From the NCBI RefSeq assembly GCF_008080435.1, contig NZ_VRKN01000011.1:1-64000 (forward strand): a DNA stretch of 64,000 nucleotides, read 5' to 3'. Each line of letters opens with the position of its first letter. Within the stretch, counting starts at the first letter, position 1. Shown piece by piece: positions 9,481 to 19,482 of this stretch. Source of the stretch: Enterobacter asburiae. GTDB lineage: Bacteria > Pseudomonadota > Gammaproteobacteria > Enterobacterales > Enterobacteriaceae. The translations under genes were made by a program, and so were the position numbers. The notes under the pieces were generated by a model that saw only the letters and a list, made by a program, of their open reading frames with translations, was not told the DNA's origin and made no database searches.

Positions 9481-10776
9481 TCAGAACATGGTGTACAGGG
9501 AGTAGAAGATCGCAGAGATTGCGATAAGCCCCATGATAACCACAAAGACATTGCTCACATGACCGCTGTACTTGCGCATAGCAGGGACTTTCTGAATCGC
9601 GTACATCGGCATCAGGAACAGAATCATCGCGATGACCGGGCCGCCCAGGGTTTCAATCATGCCCAGGATGCTTGGGTTCAGGGTCGCTACCGCCCAGGTG
9701 GTGAGCAGCATGAACAGCGCAGTGATTTTGTTCAGCTTGTTGATTTCAATGCTCTTGCCTTTACCGCGCAGAGATTTAATCACCATACCGTTGAAGCCTT
9801 CACGTGCGCCGAGGTAGTGGCCCAGGAAGGATTTGGTGATGGCGATAATCGCGATGATCGGTGCCATCCACGCAATAACCGGTGCGTTAAAGTGGTTCGC
9901 CAGGTAAGACAGAATAGAGATGTTCTGCTCTTTCGCTGCCGCCAGATCCACCGGGGAGAGGCTCAGTACGCAGCTGAAGACGAAGAACATAACGGTCAGT
10001 ACCATCATGATGTGAGCGCGTGCCAGGATGCTGGAGCACTTCTTCTCTGCGCCATTACCGTACTCTTCACGTTTCGCAACAGCGAAAGAAGAGATGATTG
10101 GGGAGTGGTTGAAAGAGAACACCATCACCGGAATCGCCAGCCAGAGGGTCATCAGCAGGCCGTTACCGGTTACCGATGCGTTGCTCAGAGACAGGGTTTC
10201 CAGCGCTGCACTGTTCCACTGTGGGATCAGGTAGCAGGCCAGCACCATCAGAGCAATCACGAACGGGAAGACCAGTACGCTCATTGCTTTCACAATCATC
10301 TGCTCACCGAAGCGCACGATGGTCATCATGCCCACAATCAGGATCAGAGACAGAATCGCACGCGGAGGCGGCGTCATGTGCAGCTGGTGCATCATGAAGC
10401 TTTCAACGGTGTTGGTGATCGCCACGCTGTAGACCAGCAGAATAGGGTAAATCGCGAAGAAGTAGAGCAGGGTAATCAGTTTGCCTGCGCCAACGCCGAA
10501 ATGCTCTTCAACCACTTCAGTGATGTCTTCTCCCGGATTTTTACCGGACAGCACGAAGCGGGTCAGACCGCGGTGTGCAAAGAAGGTCATCGGGAAAGCA
10601 ATGATAGCCATAATGATCAGCGGGATCAGACCGCCGACGCCTGCGTTGATAGGAAGGAACAGTACACCAGCGCCGATTGCTGTGCCATAAAGGCCAAGCA
10701 TCCACATGGTATCCGTTTTGCGCCAACCACTTCGGGATTCAATCGAAGCAACGGTGCTGGTTTGAGTGGTTTCCAT
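9481..10776 (-). CDS. sdaC: Serine:proton symporter SdaC
   Basis: SdaC is the high-affinity L-serine/H+ symporter of the hydroxy/aromatic amino acid permease (HAAAP/STP) family in the inner membrane. The 431-aa protein (429 in E. coli) has a short polar N-terminus and about 11 hydrophobic segments. It contains the family motif [17 protein letters not shown] near residue 30 and the Ser-rich loop [18 protein letters not shown] in the middle. A good ribosome binding site (GGAGATACAG) precedes the ATG. First gene of sdaC-sdaB. Confidence 0.97.
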   Translation of the reverse strand: METTQTSTVASIESRSGWRKTDTMWMLGLYGTAIGAGVLFLPINAGVGGLIPLIIMAIIAFPMTFFAHRGLTRFVLSGKNPGEDITEVVEEHFGVGAGKLITLLYFFAIYPILLVYSVAITNTVESFMMHQLHMTPPPRAILSLILIVGMMTIVRFGEQMIVKAMSVLVFPFVIALMVLACYLIPQWNSAALETLSLSNASVTGNGLLMTLWLAIPVMVFSFNHSPIISSFAVAKREEYGNGAEKKCSSILARAHIMMVLTVMFFVFSCVLSLSPVDLAAAKEQNISILSYLANHFNAPVIAWMAPIIAIIAITKSFLGHYLGAREGFNGMVIKSLRGKGKSIEINKLNKITALFMLLTTWAVATLNPSILGMIETLGGPVIAMILFLMPMYAIQKVPAMRKYSGHVSNVFVVIMGLIAISAIFYSLYTMF

Positions 10777-11232
10777 CTGTATCTCCTGGAGGAAGCGAAT
10801 TGTCAGGTTTTTTAGTCAAATCCGATGAAAAAGTGCCTGACGGTAATATGAAATTCGTTCAGTGACGGTTTTTTAATAATTTTCACCCGTAACTATTGGC
10901 GGGCGGAAAGATACATTCTAGTTATGAATCTATCAGTGATCCTGATCCCAAATGCAATAATCCACTTATGATGTGGGCATCTTTAGACCATTTATCTGTT
11001 AAAAAAACATCAAAGAGAATTTACGGGCGCGAAGGCTACCACCAACGACATGTGAGCTGAAAGACTGACCCGTGATATAGGTGTCTTTAGCTGTAAAGAA
11101 TTGGGTTTTTAGGATTTTCTGGCGGGTAATTTGGATTAAGGCTGATAACTTACGGTTGTAAAAATGAGGTAATCGTTTGCGTTTGTGAATAGTTTGTAAA
11201 AGACATAAGTGATGCCTATGAATTGCTTCAGT
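10777..11232. other. Intergenic region upstream of sdaC, no gene seen
   Basis: About 450 bases between the sdaC start and the ppnN terminator. It is AT-rich, with only very short open frames (for instance 15 codons from 10924 on the plus strand). The sdaC promoter and its control sites must lie here, but I could not place a convincing -35/-10 pair or a clear CRP palindrome. No RNA gene that I recognise. Confidence 0.6.
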
Positions 11233-11270
11233 AAAAAAAAACCGGGACGCGCAAGAGGGCGACCCGGTTT
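11233..11270 (-). terminator. Terminator of ppnN
   Basis: On the minus strand AAACCGGG pairs with CCCGGTTT, with a CGC/GCG inner stem after a mismatch, and is followed by a run of T (A at 11233-11240 on the plus strand). It lies 20 bases beyond the ppnN stop. Confidence 0.9.
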
Positions 11271-11289
11271 GATGAGATGCTGCAAAGCG

Positions 11290-12654
11290 TTAGGTGCAGA
11301 TTTCGTAGCAAGGAATGTAGGCGGAGCCTGGCAGCTTCATGCGGTGCTGAGCGACAAAGCCCTGCAGCATGTCATCCATACGGCGCATCATCTCCGGGTC
11401 GCCGTGGATCTTGTACGGACCGTACTGCTCGATTGCGCGGATGCCCATCTCTTTGACGTTGCCTGCCACAATCCCGGAGAAGGCGCGACGCAGATCGGCG
11501 GCCAGAACTTCCACCGGCTGGTCCGGGTAGAGTTTCAGGTTCGCCATATTCTTGTGCGTTGGTTCGAACGGGATCTGCAGGTCCGGCGCAATACGGATTG
11601 ACCAGTTAAAACTGTACGCATCGCCGGTATCGCGACGGTTCTCCTTCACCAGCGGCATCGCTTTTTTCATCTGGCGCGCCACTTCTGCGGCATCGTCAAC
11701 GATGATGCGATAGTGACGACGCGCGGCTTCACCCAGCGTGTGCACGATAAACTCGTCCAGCACGCGGAAGTAGTCGGCGCTCTCTTTTGGCCCGGTCAGG
11801 ATCAGCGGCAGAACCTGATCTTTGTTGGCCGGGTTCATCAGAATACCCAGCAGATAGAGCAGCTCTTCCGCTGTCCCCACGCCGCCCGGGAAGATGATAA
11901 TGCCGTGGGCGATACGGACAAACGCTTCAAGACGTTTCTCGATATCCGGCATGATAATCAGCTCGTTAACCAGCGGGTTAGGTGGCTCAGCAGCGATGAT
12001 TGACGGCTCGGTCATGCCGATAAACCGCCCCTCTTTATAACGCTGTTGCGCATGCCCGACTGCCGCTCCTTTCATGGGCGCTTCCATCGCACCTGGACCA
12101 CAGCCGGTACAAATGTTCAGTTCACGCAGGCCGAGCTGGGTGCCCACCCGACGGGCATAAAGGTATTCGGTTTCGTTAATGGAGTGACCACCCCAGCAGA
12201 CGACCATGTTCGGTGCTTCACCAACGTGCAGGGCACGGGCGTTACGCAAAATGGAGAACACCAGGTTGGTAATATGGACCGAGCTTTCCAGGTCGAGATG
12301 CTGGAAACGGCCTGCGTTGTGGATCTGCCCGTTAACAAACAGGATGTCACGCAGCACGGCAAACAGGTTAGCCTGAAGTGAACGAATGATGCGCCCGTCG
12401 ACGAAGGCCTCTTCCGGCGGGTTGATGACTTCAAGCTTCACGCCACGCTCGCGACGCAGCACGTTGATATCAAAGCTTTCGAAGCGGGACAGCAGTTCTT
12501 TACTGTTATCTGTCAGGCTTCCGGAGTTCAGTACGGCAAGTGAACAGTTACGAAACAGTTGATAAAGATCGCTGCTGGCCGTGCGCTTAAGCATGTCCAC
12601 TTCCAGCTGCGACAACATATCCATTGAGCCAAGCGGGCTAATATGTGTAATCAA
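11290..12654 (-). CDS. ppnN: Nucleotide 5'-monophosphate nucleosidase PpnN
   Basis: PpnN (YgdH) cuts purine and pyrimidine nucleoside monophosphates to base and ribose 5-phosphate, and is a (p)ppGpp-binding enzyme in E. coli. The 454-aa protein equals the E. coli length. It carries the LOG-type core: the motif [16 protein letters not shown] near 220 and the PGGVGTAEE signature near 325. Translation starts at a TTG with AAGGAG six bases upstream, the same start as in E. coli. It stands alone between sdaC and queF on the same strand. Confidence 0.95.
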   Translation of the reverse strand: MITHISPLGSMDMLSQLEVDMLKRTASSDLYQLFRNCSLAVLNSGSLTDNSKELLSRFESFDINVLRRERGVKLEVINPPEEAFVDGRIIRSLQANLFAVLRDILFVNGQIHNAGRFQHLDLESSVHITNLVFSILRNARALHVGEAPNMVVCWGGHSINETEYLYARRVGTQLGLRELNICTGCGPGAMEAPMKGAAVGHAQQRYKEGRFIGMTEPSIIAAEPPNPLVNELIIMPDIEKRLEAFVRIAHGIIIFPGGVGTAEELLYLLGILMNPANKDQVLPLILTGPKESADYFRVLDEFIVHTLGEAARRHYRIIVDDAAEVARQMKKAMPLVKENRRDTGDAYSFNWSIRIAPDLQIPFEPTHKNMANLKLYPDQPVEVLAADLRRAFSGIVAGNVKEMGIRAIEQYGPYKIHGDPEMMRRMDDMLQGFVAQHRMKLPGSAYIPCYEICT

Positions 12655-12732
12655 GTGAGCTCCTTACGGGACGATTATCGTCTTTCCCTGTTGATTACAA
12701 TAGCCCTGGCGCGTGACGTTTCACAACCTAAA

Positions 12733-12750
12733 GCGCGGAAGATACCGCGC
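12733..12750 (-). terminator. Hairpin after queF
   Basis: A 6-bp GC stem GCGCGG/CCGCGC lies 21 bases beyond the queF stop. The minus strand then reads TTTAGG, a very short T tract, so termination is likely only partial. Confidence 0.5.
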
Positions 12751-12770
12751 ATATTGTGAAAATATTTATA

Positions 12771-13613
12771 TTATTGACGCACCAGCCGTCCCGTTGCTGG
12801 CACAAAATCAGTGTTGGTGCGCCACGGGTTAATGTCCAGACCGCCACGGCGGGTGTAGCGCGCATAAACGCTCAATTTTTCTGGCTGGCAGAAACGCTGA
12901 ATATCGCTAAAGATACGCTCCACGCACTGCTCGTGGAATTCGTTGTGATGGCGGAAAGACACCAGATAGCGCAGCAGTTTTTCCCGGTCGATTTTCGGGC
13001 CGCGGTATTGGATCTGCACCGAGCCCCAGTCCGGCTGGTGGGTGATCAGGCAGTTGGATTTCAGCAGATGGCTGACCAGCGTCTCTTCGACCACCTTTCC
13101 GCTCGCCGCGTTTTCGAGGTAATCGGCGCTGAATTCATAATTCTCCACCTCAATATCCTGATCGTCGATGCAGGTCCCGTTGAAGTGGGCGACTGGCTGC
13201 CCTTCCAGCTCGTACAGGCGATACAGTGAAACGCTTGCCTTTCCCTGCGCGCAGGCGCTTAAATCACGTTCCAGGGTGTGCTGAACGTCGTCCCAGCTGT
13301 TGAATTTTGTCTGGTTAAAACTGTTGAGATAGAGCTTAAAGCTTTTGGACTCGACGAGATTAACGCTGGCGTAATCCAGCTCAACGTGGCCCACCGCCAC
13401 CTGCGGCAGACCGCGTGCGTTGAGCCAGGAGAGTTCGTACAGCGTCCAGATATCACCGCCGACAAACGGCAATGCGTCCGCATGCAGACCCAGAGGATCG
13501 CGATTCAGGCTGCGCGGCACGCCCTGCAGCAGGCTTGCATCGTAGGTATCGCGGTAATCGGTCGATTTACCCAGCGTTAAGCCGGTTAACGCATGATGAT
13601 TTTCGTAAGACAT
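12771..13613 (-). CDS. queF: NADPH-dependent 7-cyano-7-deazaguanine reductase QueF
   Basis: QueF reduces preQ0 to preQ1 in queuosine synthesis. The 280-aa protein (282 in E. coli) is of the long, two-domain tunnel-fold type. It shows the substrate motif [17 protein letters not shown] near 88, the catalytic Cys188 ([12 protein letters not shown]), and the proton donor D195. QueE and QueD of the same pathway lie further along this window at 37.5-38.6 kb. It is divergent from syd with 69 bases between. Confidence 0.97.
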   Translation of the reverse strand: MSYENHHALTGLTLGKSTDYRDTYDASLLQGVPRSLNRDPLGLHADALPFVGGDIWTLYELSWLNARGLPQVAVGHVELDYASVNLVESKSFKLYLNSFNQTKFNSWDDVQHTLERDLSACAQGKASVSLYRLYELEGQPVAHFNGTCIDDQDIEVENYEFSADYLENAASGKVVEETLVSHLLKSNCLITHQPDWGSVQIQYRGPKIDREKLLRYLVSFRHHNEFHEQCVERIFSDIQRFCQPEKLSVYARYTRRGGLDINPWRTNTDFVPATGRLVRQ

Positions 13614-13682
13614 GTTTCATAGCCACTTTGCAGGTACACTTATGGCCTGAGTTTATCCTGTCTGACAAGAAGAGAGAAATCG

Positions 13683-14228
13683 GTGGACATCGAAACTGCA
13701 AATGCCCTCACTACCTTCACGACCCGCTATTGCGACGCATGGCATGAAAAGCAGGGCTCGTGGCCGCAAAGTGCTGATTTATATGGCGTACCCTCGCCGT
13801 GCATTATCTCTTCTCTCGAGGATTACGTTATCTGGCAGCCGAAGCCCAATACCGGCGAGCAAAACGTAAATGCGGTTGAACGGGCAATGGACATTGTGGT
13901 ACAACCAGCGGTTCATGCGTTTTATACCACGCAGTTCGCAGGGGATATGCCTGCGCGCTTTGCTGATATCACGCTGACGCTGTTGCAGACCTGGAGCGAA
14001 GACGATCTGCAGCGTGTTCAGGAAAACCTGATTGGTCATCTGGTCACGCAAAAACGCCTTAAGCTTTCTCCGACGCTCTTTATTGCCACGCTGGACAGCG
14101 AACTTGACGTTATCTCCGTTTGTAACCTGTCAGGCGAAGTGGTTAAAGAGACTATCGGTACCCGCAATCGCGAAACTCTCGCCCCCTCTCTTGCGGATTT
14201 CCTCACCCGACTTGAGCCACTTCTGTAA
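13683..14228 (+). CDS. syd: SecY-interacting protein Syd
   Basis: Syd is a small peripheral inner-membrane protein that binds SecY and is thought to monitor SecYEG assembly. The 181-aa product equals E. coli Syd, with the conserved blocks [28 protein letters not shown] and [14 protein letters not shown]. It starts at GTG with AAGAGAG upstream. The syd end lies just before the csrB control region. Confidence 0.95.
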   Translation: MDIETANALTTFTTRYCDAWHEKQGSWPQSADLYGVPSPCIISSLEDYVIWQPKPNTGEQNVNAVERAMDIVVQPAVHAFYTTQFAGDMPARFADITLTLLQTWSEDDLQRVQENLIGHLVTQKRLKLSPTLFIATLDSELDVISVCNLSGEVVKETIGTRNRETLAPSLADFLTRLEPLL

Positions 14229-14247
14229 TCCATGATGCCATAGCGCG

Positions 14248-14265
14248 TGTGAGAGATCTCTTACA
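14248..14265 (+). promoter_or_regulatory. UvrY (SirA) binding palindrome upstream of csrB
   Basis: TGTGAGAGATCTCTTACA is the 18-bp inverted repeat described as the UvrY/SirA response-regulator site of csrB. It lies about 190 bases before the RNA start. A second TGTGAGAGATC half-site begins at 14271. BarA, the sensor partner of UvrY, is encoded at 22-25 kb. Confidence 0.85.
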
Positions 14266-14381
14266 AGGTTTGTGAGAGATCGCTGGAACATTCAGTATCG
14301 CCTCATTTAATTCAGATTAATATCACGCTGTTTTTCAATGAATTACTGATTCATTACATCGTTTTTAGGGATTTCTTACGG

Positions 14382-14432
14382 CTTACAACCCTAAAGGGGT
14401 GGGTTGTAAGACGAAGCGGAATAGCGGATTCT
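14382..14432 (+). promoter_or_regulatory. csrB promoter with overlapping inverted repeat
   Basis: A -35 like TTGTAA (14404-14409) and a -10 like GATTCT (14427-14432) are 17 bases apart and fit an RNA start at about 14439. The -35 lies inside the right arm of a perfect 10-bp inverted repeat, CTTACAACCC (14382-14391) and GGGTTGTAAG (14401-14410). Both hexamers are weak, as expected for an activator-dependent promoter. Confidence 0.6.
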
Positions 14433-14438
14433 ATCTCC

Positions 14439-14801
14439 GTCGACAGGAAGCCGACACGAGAAACGAACATCAGGATGATGGCGTTTCTCACTCAGGACTC
14501 GTCAGGACGGCGCTGCAGGAAGGCTTCAGGATGAAGCGAAGTGAATAACGCAGGATGCGTAAGGGACACCTCCAGGAAGGAGAACGAGAGCCGGTCAGGA
14601 TGGTCGGTGGGTCAGGAAGGCCAGGACGTTTCAGGATGAAACAAACACGTCAGGAAGATGTGTGCAGGATGCTTGGGTTTACGGATGACCAGGCCTTCGG
14701 GCTTCAGGAAAAGTTGTCACGGATGAGCAGGGAGCACGAATTGTAGCTGGAATGCTGCGGAACGAACCGGGAGCACTGTTTTTACAGTGCTCCCTTTTTT
14801 T
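14439..14801 (+). ncRNA. csrB: CsrA-sequestering small RNA CsrB
   Basis: The RNA begins GTCGACAGG, like E. coli CsrB, and carries 15 CAGGA motifs plus several further GGA triplets, many placed in hairpin loops. CsrB binds many CsrA dimers and so relieves CsrA control of carbon storage, motility and biofilm genes. Length is about 362 bases (369 in E. coli). It ends in a terminator with an 11-bp stem and seven T. Transcription is expected to depend on BarA-UvrY. A short open frame of 63 codons across it is not a gene. Confidence 0.97.
14769..14801 (+). terminator. csrB terminator
   Basis: GGGAGCACTGT pairs perfectly with ACAGTGCTCCC around a TTTT loop and is followed by seven T. Confidence 0.95.
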
Positions 14802-14859
14802 ATTTCTGCCTTCCGCAATGCTATGCTGCGCGCCGTTCACTTTTTCAGTTGAGGTTACT

Positions 14860-15189
14860 ATGACGCAACACGATAGCGTTCGTGCTCAGTTGCACGCCAT
14901 CGAAGCCCTTTTGCGCCAACATCAGCTGTGGCAGGAGACCGCGCCGCAGCCAGAAGCGTTCGCGAGCACCCAGCCCTTCTGCCTGGATACGCTGGCCCCG
15001 TTTGAGTGGCTGCAGTGGGTGTTAATTCCACGCATGCGCGCCCTGCTTGAGGGCAGTCACCCGCTGCCGCTGGCGTTTGCTGTCTCTCCCTACTATGAAA
15101 TGGCGCTTGAGGCGACGCACCCTGCGCGCGACGTGATGCTGGTCGAACTGGAAAAACTGGATGCCCTGTTTGCCGGTGAAGATGTATGA
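14860..15189 (+). CDS. yqcC: YqcC family protein
   Basis: A 109-aa protein of the YqcC (DUF446) family, mostly alpha-helical, without an assigned function. A longer frame begins inside csrB at 14752. The start at 14860 is chosen because GTTGAGG lies nine bases upstream and the length then equals the E. coli protein. It overlaps truC by four bases (ATGA), and yqcC-truC-yqcA read as one operon. The family is often found beside truC, which hints at an RNA-modification link, but that is only inference. Confidence 0.9.
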   Translation: MTQHDSVRAQLHAIEALLRQHQLWQETAPQPEAFASTQPFCLDTLAPFEWLQWVLIPRMRALLEGSHPLPLAFAVSPYYEMALEATHPARDVMLVELEKLDALFAGEDV

Positions 15190-15962
15190 CGCTTGAGATC
15201 CTCTATCAGGACGAGTGGCTGGTGGCGGTGAATAAACCGTCAGGCTGGCTGGTACACCGCAGCTGGCTCGATCGCGATGAGAAAGTGGTGGTGATGCAGA
15301 CCGTGCGCGACCAGATTGGTCAGCATGTTTTTACCGCCCATCGTCTCGACAGGCCGACCTCCGGCGTGCTGCTGATGGGGCTTTCCAGCGAGGCGGGGCG
15401 TCTGCTGTCACAGCAATTTGAACAGCATCAGATGCAAAAACGCTACCATGCGATCGTCCGTGGCTGGCTGACCGAGTCCGCCACGCTGGACTACCCGCTG
15501 GTGGAGGAACTGGACAAAATCGCCGATAAATTTGCCCGCGATGACAAAGGTCCGCAGCCCGCAGTGACGGATTATCGCGGCATGGCGACGACCGAAATGC
15601 CGGTGGCAACCAGCAAATTTCCGACCACACGTTACAGCCTGGTTGAGCTTCTGCCTAAAACCGGGCGTAAGCACCAGCTGCGACGCCATCTTGCGCATCT
15701 GCGCCACCCGATTATTGGCGACAGCAAACACGGTGATTTGCGCCAGAACCGCAGCGCGGCCGAACACTTTGGCTGTCATCGTCTGATGCTGCACGCCAGC
15801 GAGCTGAGCCTGACGCACCCGTTTACCGGCGAACCGCTGACTATCCGCGCGGGGCTGGACGACGTCTGGATGCAGGCGCTGTCACAGTTTGGCTGGCTGG
15901 GACAACTCCCCGAAAATGAAAGGGTTGAGTTTGTATCGGGCAACGTTCAGGATGAACAGTAA
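15186..15962 (+). CDS. truC: tRNA pseudouridine(65) synthase TruC
   Basis: TruC makes pseudouridine at position 65 of tRNA. The 258-aa protein (260 in E. coli) is an RluA-type synthase. The catalytic Asp55 lies in HRLDRPTSGVLL, and KTGRKHQLRRHLAHLRHPIIGD is the conserved RNA-binding/active-site block near 155. It starts four bases inside the yqcC end, so translation is coupled. Confidence 0.96.
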   Translation: MTLEILYQDEWLVAVNKPSGWLVHRSWLDRDEKVVVMQTVRDQIGQHVFTAHRLDRPTSGVLLMGLSSEAGRLLSQQFEQHQMQKRYHAIVRGWLTESATLDYPLVEELDKIADKFARDDKGPQPAVTDYRGMATTEMPVATSKFPTTRYSLVELLPKTGRKHQLRRHLAHLRHPIIGDSKHGDLRQNRSAAEHFGCHRLMLHASELSLTHPFTGEPLTIRAGLDDVWMQALSQFGWLGQLPENERVEFVSGNVQDEQ

Positions 15963-15986
15963 ACGCATTCATTATGGGAAAATATC

Positions 15987-16436
15987 ATGGCTGAAGTAGG
16001 CATTTTTGTCGGCACAATGTACGGCAACTCGCTGCTGGTAGCGGAAGAGGCTGAGGCAATACTCGCCAGCCAGGGCCATAAAGCCACGGTCTATGAAGAC
16101 CCGGAACTGGCAGACTGGGAAAAGTATAAAGATAAATACATTCTGGTGGTGACCTCCACCACCGGGCAGGGCGATCTGCCGGACAGCATCGTGCCGTTGT
16201 TCCAGGGTATTAAAGACCAGCTTGGCTATCAGCCGGACGTGCACTACGGCATCATTGCCCTGGGCGACAGCTCTTACGCCAACTTCTGCGGCGGCGGCAA
16301 GCAGTTCGATGCGCTCCTGCAGGAACAGAGCGCGCAGCGCGTCGGCGAGATGCTGCTGATTGATGCCGGGGAGCACCCGGAGCCAGAAAGCGAGTCGAAC
16401 CCGTGGGTGGAGCACTGGGCAACGCTTCTTAAATAG
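15987..16436 (+). CDS. yqcA: Flavodoxin-like protein YqcA
   Basis: A 149-aa single-domain flavodoxin. The FMN phosphate loop GTMYGNS lies at 8-14, the [10 protein letters not shown] loop near 56, and the GLGDSSY-type segment (here [14 protein letters not shown]) near 90. It carries FMN and is presumed to act as an electron carrier; its partner is not known with certainty. Third gene of the yqcC-truC-yqcA operon, 24 bases after truC. Confidence 0.92.
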   Translation: MAEVGIFVGTMYGNSLLVAEEAEAILASQGHKATVYEDPELADWEKYKDKYILVVTSTTGQGDLPDSIVPLFQGIKDQLGYQPDVHYGIIALGDSSYANFCGGGKQFDALLQEQSAQRVGEMLLIDAGEHPEPESESNPWVEHWATLLK

Positions 16437-16441
16437 CACTC

Positions 16442-16518
16442 TGCCCGGCGGCGCTTCGCTTGCACGGGTCTACGGGTTTTCCAGGCCGGGTCAGGCGGAG
16501 CCGCCACCCGGCGCTACA
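16442..16518. repeat. BIME (paired REP units) after yqcA
   Basis: Two REP-type palindromes in opposite orientation, at about 16443-16471 (GCCCGGCGGCGC to ACGGGTCTAC) and 16483-16518 (AGGCCGGGTCAGGCGGAGCC to CCCGGCGCTACA). They lie between yqcA and gudP and separate the two operons. Confidence 0.85.
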
Positions 16519-16771
16519 TACCGCACCAAACGCCAATTCCGTGAACCATCTTCCACTCCATTAGGCTTATGCCCCAAATTACGTCTTCTTCCTCCTGCAA
16601 TGTTGTGTTTTTGCACGGTGAGGAGAAGAGGCACTCCTTCATATACTTTCCCGGTCACTATAAAACGGCTTCAGGCCGTACCAAAACGACAAAACACAAA
16701 TCTCATTCTGATTACCCTACCGGTGCTGTACAGAATGAACCTGGCGAAAGCTATGTTTCAGGAGTGCAACA
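16519..16771 (+). promoter_or_regulatory. gudP upstream control region
   Basis: About 250 bases with no gene. A TATACT (16642-16647) and a TATAAA (16659-16664) are possible -10 elements, but neither has a clear -35. In E. coli the gud genes are activated by the sugar-diacid regulator CdaR. I cannot name its site from this sequence alone. Confidence 0.4.
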
Positions 16772-18127
16772 ATGAGTACATTAAGCCACGCAGCGAGCAG
16801 CGCTGAAAAGCGCACCAATGCCCGCTACTGGATAGTGGTGATGCTGTTTATCGTCACGTCCTTTAACTATGGTGACCGCGCCACGCTGTCGATTGCCGGC
16901 TCGGAAATGGCAAAAGATATCGGCCTTGATCCCGTGGGCATGGGTTACGTTTTCTCCGCATTCTCATGGGCCTACGTCATCGGGCAAATTCCTGGCGGCT
17001 GGCTTCTGGACCGTTTTGGATCTAAACGCGTCTATTTCTGGTCCATCTTTATCTGGTCGATGTTTACCCTGTTGCAGGGTTTCGTCGATATTTTCAGCGG
17101 CTTCGGCATTATCGTGGCGCTCTTCACGCTGCGCTTCCTGGTAGGCTTAGCGGAAGCGCCTTCCTTCCCGGGGAACAGCCGTATTGTGGCGGCATGGTTC
17201 CCGGCGCAGGAGAGGGGGACGGCGGTGGCTATTTTCAACTCCGCACAATACTTTGCGACGGTGATCTTCGCGCCAATCATGGGCTGGCTGACGCATGAGG
17301 TGGGCTGGTCACACGTCTTCTTCTTCATGGGCGGGCTTGGGATCGTCATCAGCTTCGTCTGGCTGAAAGTGATCCACGAACCCAACCAGCATCCTGGCGT
17401 GAACAAAAAAGAGCTGGAGTACATCGCGGAAGGTGGCGCGCTGATCAACATGGATCAGAAATCCGCAAAAGCAAAAGTCCCGTTCAGCCAGAAATGGGCG
17501 CAGATCAAGCAGCTCATCGGCTCGCGCATGATGATCGGTATCTATCTGGGCCAGTACTGTATTAACGCCTTAACCTACTTCTTCATCACCTGGTTTCCGG
17601 TATACCTGGTGCAGGCACGCGGCATGTCGATTCTGAAAGCGGGATTTGTCGCCTCGATCCCGGCAATCTGCGGCTTCGTCGGCGGCGTACTCGGCGGGGT
17701 GATTTCCGACTGGCTGATGCGCCGCACGGGGTCACTGAACATCGCGCGTAAAACGCCGATTGTGCTCGGCATGCTGCTCTCCATGACCATGGTGTTCTGT
17801 AACTACGTCAGCGCCGAATGGATGATTATCGGCTTTATGGCGATGGCCTTCTTCGGCAAAGGCATTGGCGCGCTGGGCTGGGCGGTGATGGCGGATACGG
17901 CACCGAAAGAGATCAGCGGCCTGAGCGGCGGTCTGTTCAACATGTTCGGCAACATCTCCGGGATTGTTACGCCAATTGCTATCGGCTACATCGTCGGCAC
18001 GACCGGCTCTTTCAACGGGGCGCTGATCTACGTGGGTGTGCATGCACTGGTGGCGGTACTGAGTTACCTGGTGCTGGTAGGGGATATCAAACGCGTCGAA
18101 CTTAAACCTGTTGCGGAGCGTGGATGA
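16772..18127 (+). CDS. gudP: D-glucarate/galactarate transporter GudP
   Basis: GudP is an MFS permease of the anion:cation symporter family that imports D-glucarate with protons. The 451-aa protein has 12 hydrophobic segments. The family signature [13 protein letters not shown] is in the first segment, and [11 protein letters not shown] (MFS motif A) follows the second. A further [20 protein letters not shown] block is near 115. The last codons overlap the gudX start, so gudP-gudX-gudD form one operon. Confidence 0.96.
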   Translation: MSTLSHAASSAEKRTNARYWIVVMLFIVTSFNYGDRATLSIAGSEMAKDIGLDPVGMGYVFSAFSWAYVIGQIPGGWLLDRFGSKRVYFWSIFIWSMFTLLQGFVDIFSGFGIIVALFTLRFLVGLAEAPSFPGNSRIVAAWFPAQERGTAVAIFNSAQYFATVIFAPIMGWLTHEVGWSHVFFFMGGLGIVISFVWLKVIHEPNQHPGVNKKELEYIAEGGALINMDQKSAKAKVPFSQKWAQIKQLIGSRMMIGIYLGQYCINALTYFFITWFPVYLVQARGMSILKAGFVASIPAICGFVGGVLGGVISDWLMRRTGSLNIARKTPIVLGMLLSMTMVFCNYVSAEWMIIGFMAMAFFGKGIGALGWAVMADTAPKEISGLSGGLFNMFGNISGIVTPIAIGYIVGTTGSFNGALIYVGVHALVAVLSYLVLVGDIKRVELKPVAERG

Positions 18128-19467
18128 TGACAACGCAATCGAGTCCAACCGTCACTGAGATGAAGGTCATCCCGGTGGCCGGTCAGGACAGCATGCTGCT
18201 CAATATTGGCGGGGCGCATAACGCCTGGTTTACCCGAAATATCGTCGTACTCACTGACAGCGCAGGAAATACCGGCGTGGGCGAGGCGCCGGGCGGAGAG
18301 GTAATTTACCAGACGCTGGTGAATGCCATTCCGCAGGTGGTGGGCCATGACGTGGCCCGTCTGAACAAGGTGGTTCAGCGGGTGCATAAGGGCAATCAGT
18401 CGGCAGACTTTGATACGTTCGGTAAAGGTGCCTGGACGTTCGAACTGCGCGTGAATGCGGTTGCCGCGCTGGAAGCCGCGCTGTTGGATTTACTCGGCAA
18501 AACGCTGAACGTTCCGGTCTGTGAACTGCTGGGACCCGGCAAACAGCGCGATGCGGTCACCGTGCTGGGCTATCTGTTCTACGTTGGCGATCGCAATAAA
18601 ACCGATCTCCCCTATCTGGCTCGAACGACGGGCGACCACGACTGGTATCGCCTGCGCCACCAGGAAGCGCTCTCCAGCGACGCGGTGGTGCGTCTGGCGG
18701 AAGCTGCGCAGGATCGCTACGGCTTTAAAGATTTCAAACTGAAGGGCGGCGTCCTGCCGGGCGAGCAGGAAATCGAAAGCGCCCGCGCGCTGAAAAAACG
18801 CTTCCCGGAAGCGCGCATCACCGTCGATCCGAACGGTGCCTGGCTGCTGGATGAAGCAATTAGCCTGTGCAAAGGGCTGGGGGATGTCCTGACCTATGCG
18901 GAAGACCCTTGCGGCGCGGAACAGGGCTTTTCGGGCCGTGAAGTGATGGCTGAGTTCCGCCGTGCCACCGGGCTGCCTGTCGCGACCAACATGATCGCCA
19001 CCAACTGGCGTGAAATGGGTCATGCGGTGATGCTGAACGCCGTCGACATACCGCTGGCGGACCCGCACTTCTGGACGCTTTCAGGCGCAGTGCGCGTGGC
19101 GCAGCTGTGCGATGACTGGGGGTTGACCTGGGGCTGTCACTCGAACAATCACTTTGATATTTCGCTGGCGATGTTTACCCACGTTGGCGCGGCGGCGCCG
19201 GGTAACCCGACCGCCATCGACACCCACTGGATTTGGCAGGAAGGGGAAGCTCGCCTGACGAAAAATCCGCTGGAAATCATAAATGGCAAGATTGCCGTAC
19301 CGAATGCGCCGGGCCTGGGCGTGGAGATTGACTGGGATCAGATCCATAAAGCCCATGAGGCGTATAAAAAACTACCGGGCGGCGCGCGTAACGACGCGGG
19401 CCCGATGCAGTACCTTATCCCCGGCTGGACATTTGACCGTAAGCGCCCTGTTTTCGGACGTCACTGA
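18127..19467 (+). CDS. gudX: Glucarate dehydratase-related protein GudX
   Basis: GudX is a close paralogue of GudD in the enolase superfamily with weaker or uncertain activity in E. coli. The 446-aa protein keeps the KLKGG lysine pair (about 205-207), the metal-ligand blocks DPNGAW and [14 protein letters not shown], and the CHSNNHFD histidine near 339. So the catalytic residues look intact. Two starts are possible, ATG at 18124 or 18127; I chose 18127, which gives the E. coli length. The start overlaps the gudP stop. Confidence 0.94.
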   Translation: MTTQSSPTVTEMKVIPVAGQDSMLLNIGGAHNAWFTRNIVVLTDSAGNTGVGEAPGGEVIYQTLVNAIPQVVGHDVARLNKVVQRVHKGNQSADFDTFGKGAWTFELRVNAVAALEAALLDLLGKTLNVPVCELLGPGKQRDAVTVLGYLFYVGDRNKTDLPYLARTTGDHDWYRLRHQEALSSDAVVRLAEAAQDRYGFKDFKLKGGVLPGEQEIESARALKKRFPEARITVDPNGAWLLDEAISLCKGLGDVLTYAEDPCGAEQGFSGREVMAEFRRATGLPVATNMIATNWREMGHAVMLNAVDIPLADPHFWTLSGAVRVAQLCDDWGLTWGCHSNNHFDISLAMFTHVGAAAPGNPTAIDTHWIWQEGEARLTKNPLEIINGKIAVPNAPGLGVEIDWDQIHKAHEAYKKLPGGARNDAGPMQYLIPGWTFDRKRPVFGRH

Positions 19468-19482
19468 TAAAAGGATTGAACG

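Noticed and set aside
9559..10815. 418-codon open frame on the plus strand
   Set aside because: It runs opposite sdaC, is very rich in His, Gln and Arg with no membrane or domain pattern, and is a shadow of the permease gene.
14555..14746. 63-codon open frame on the plus strand
   Set aside because: It lies inside csrB; the repeated GGA motifs create the open frame.
14282..14800. Repeat array with regular GGA spacing taken for a CRISPR or minisatellite
   Set aside because: The repeats are short CsrA-binding motifs within hairpins, and the 5' and 3' ends match CsrB.
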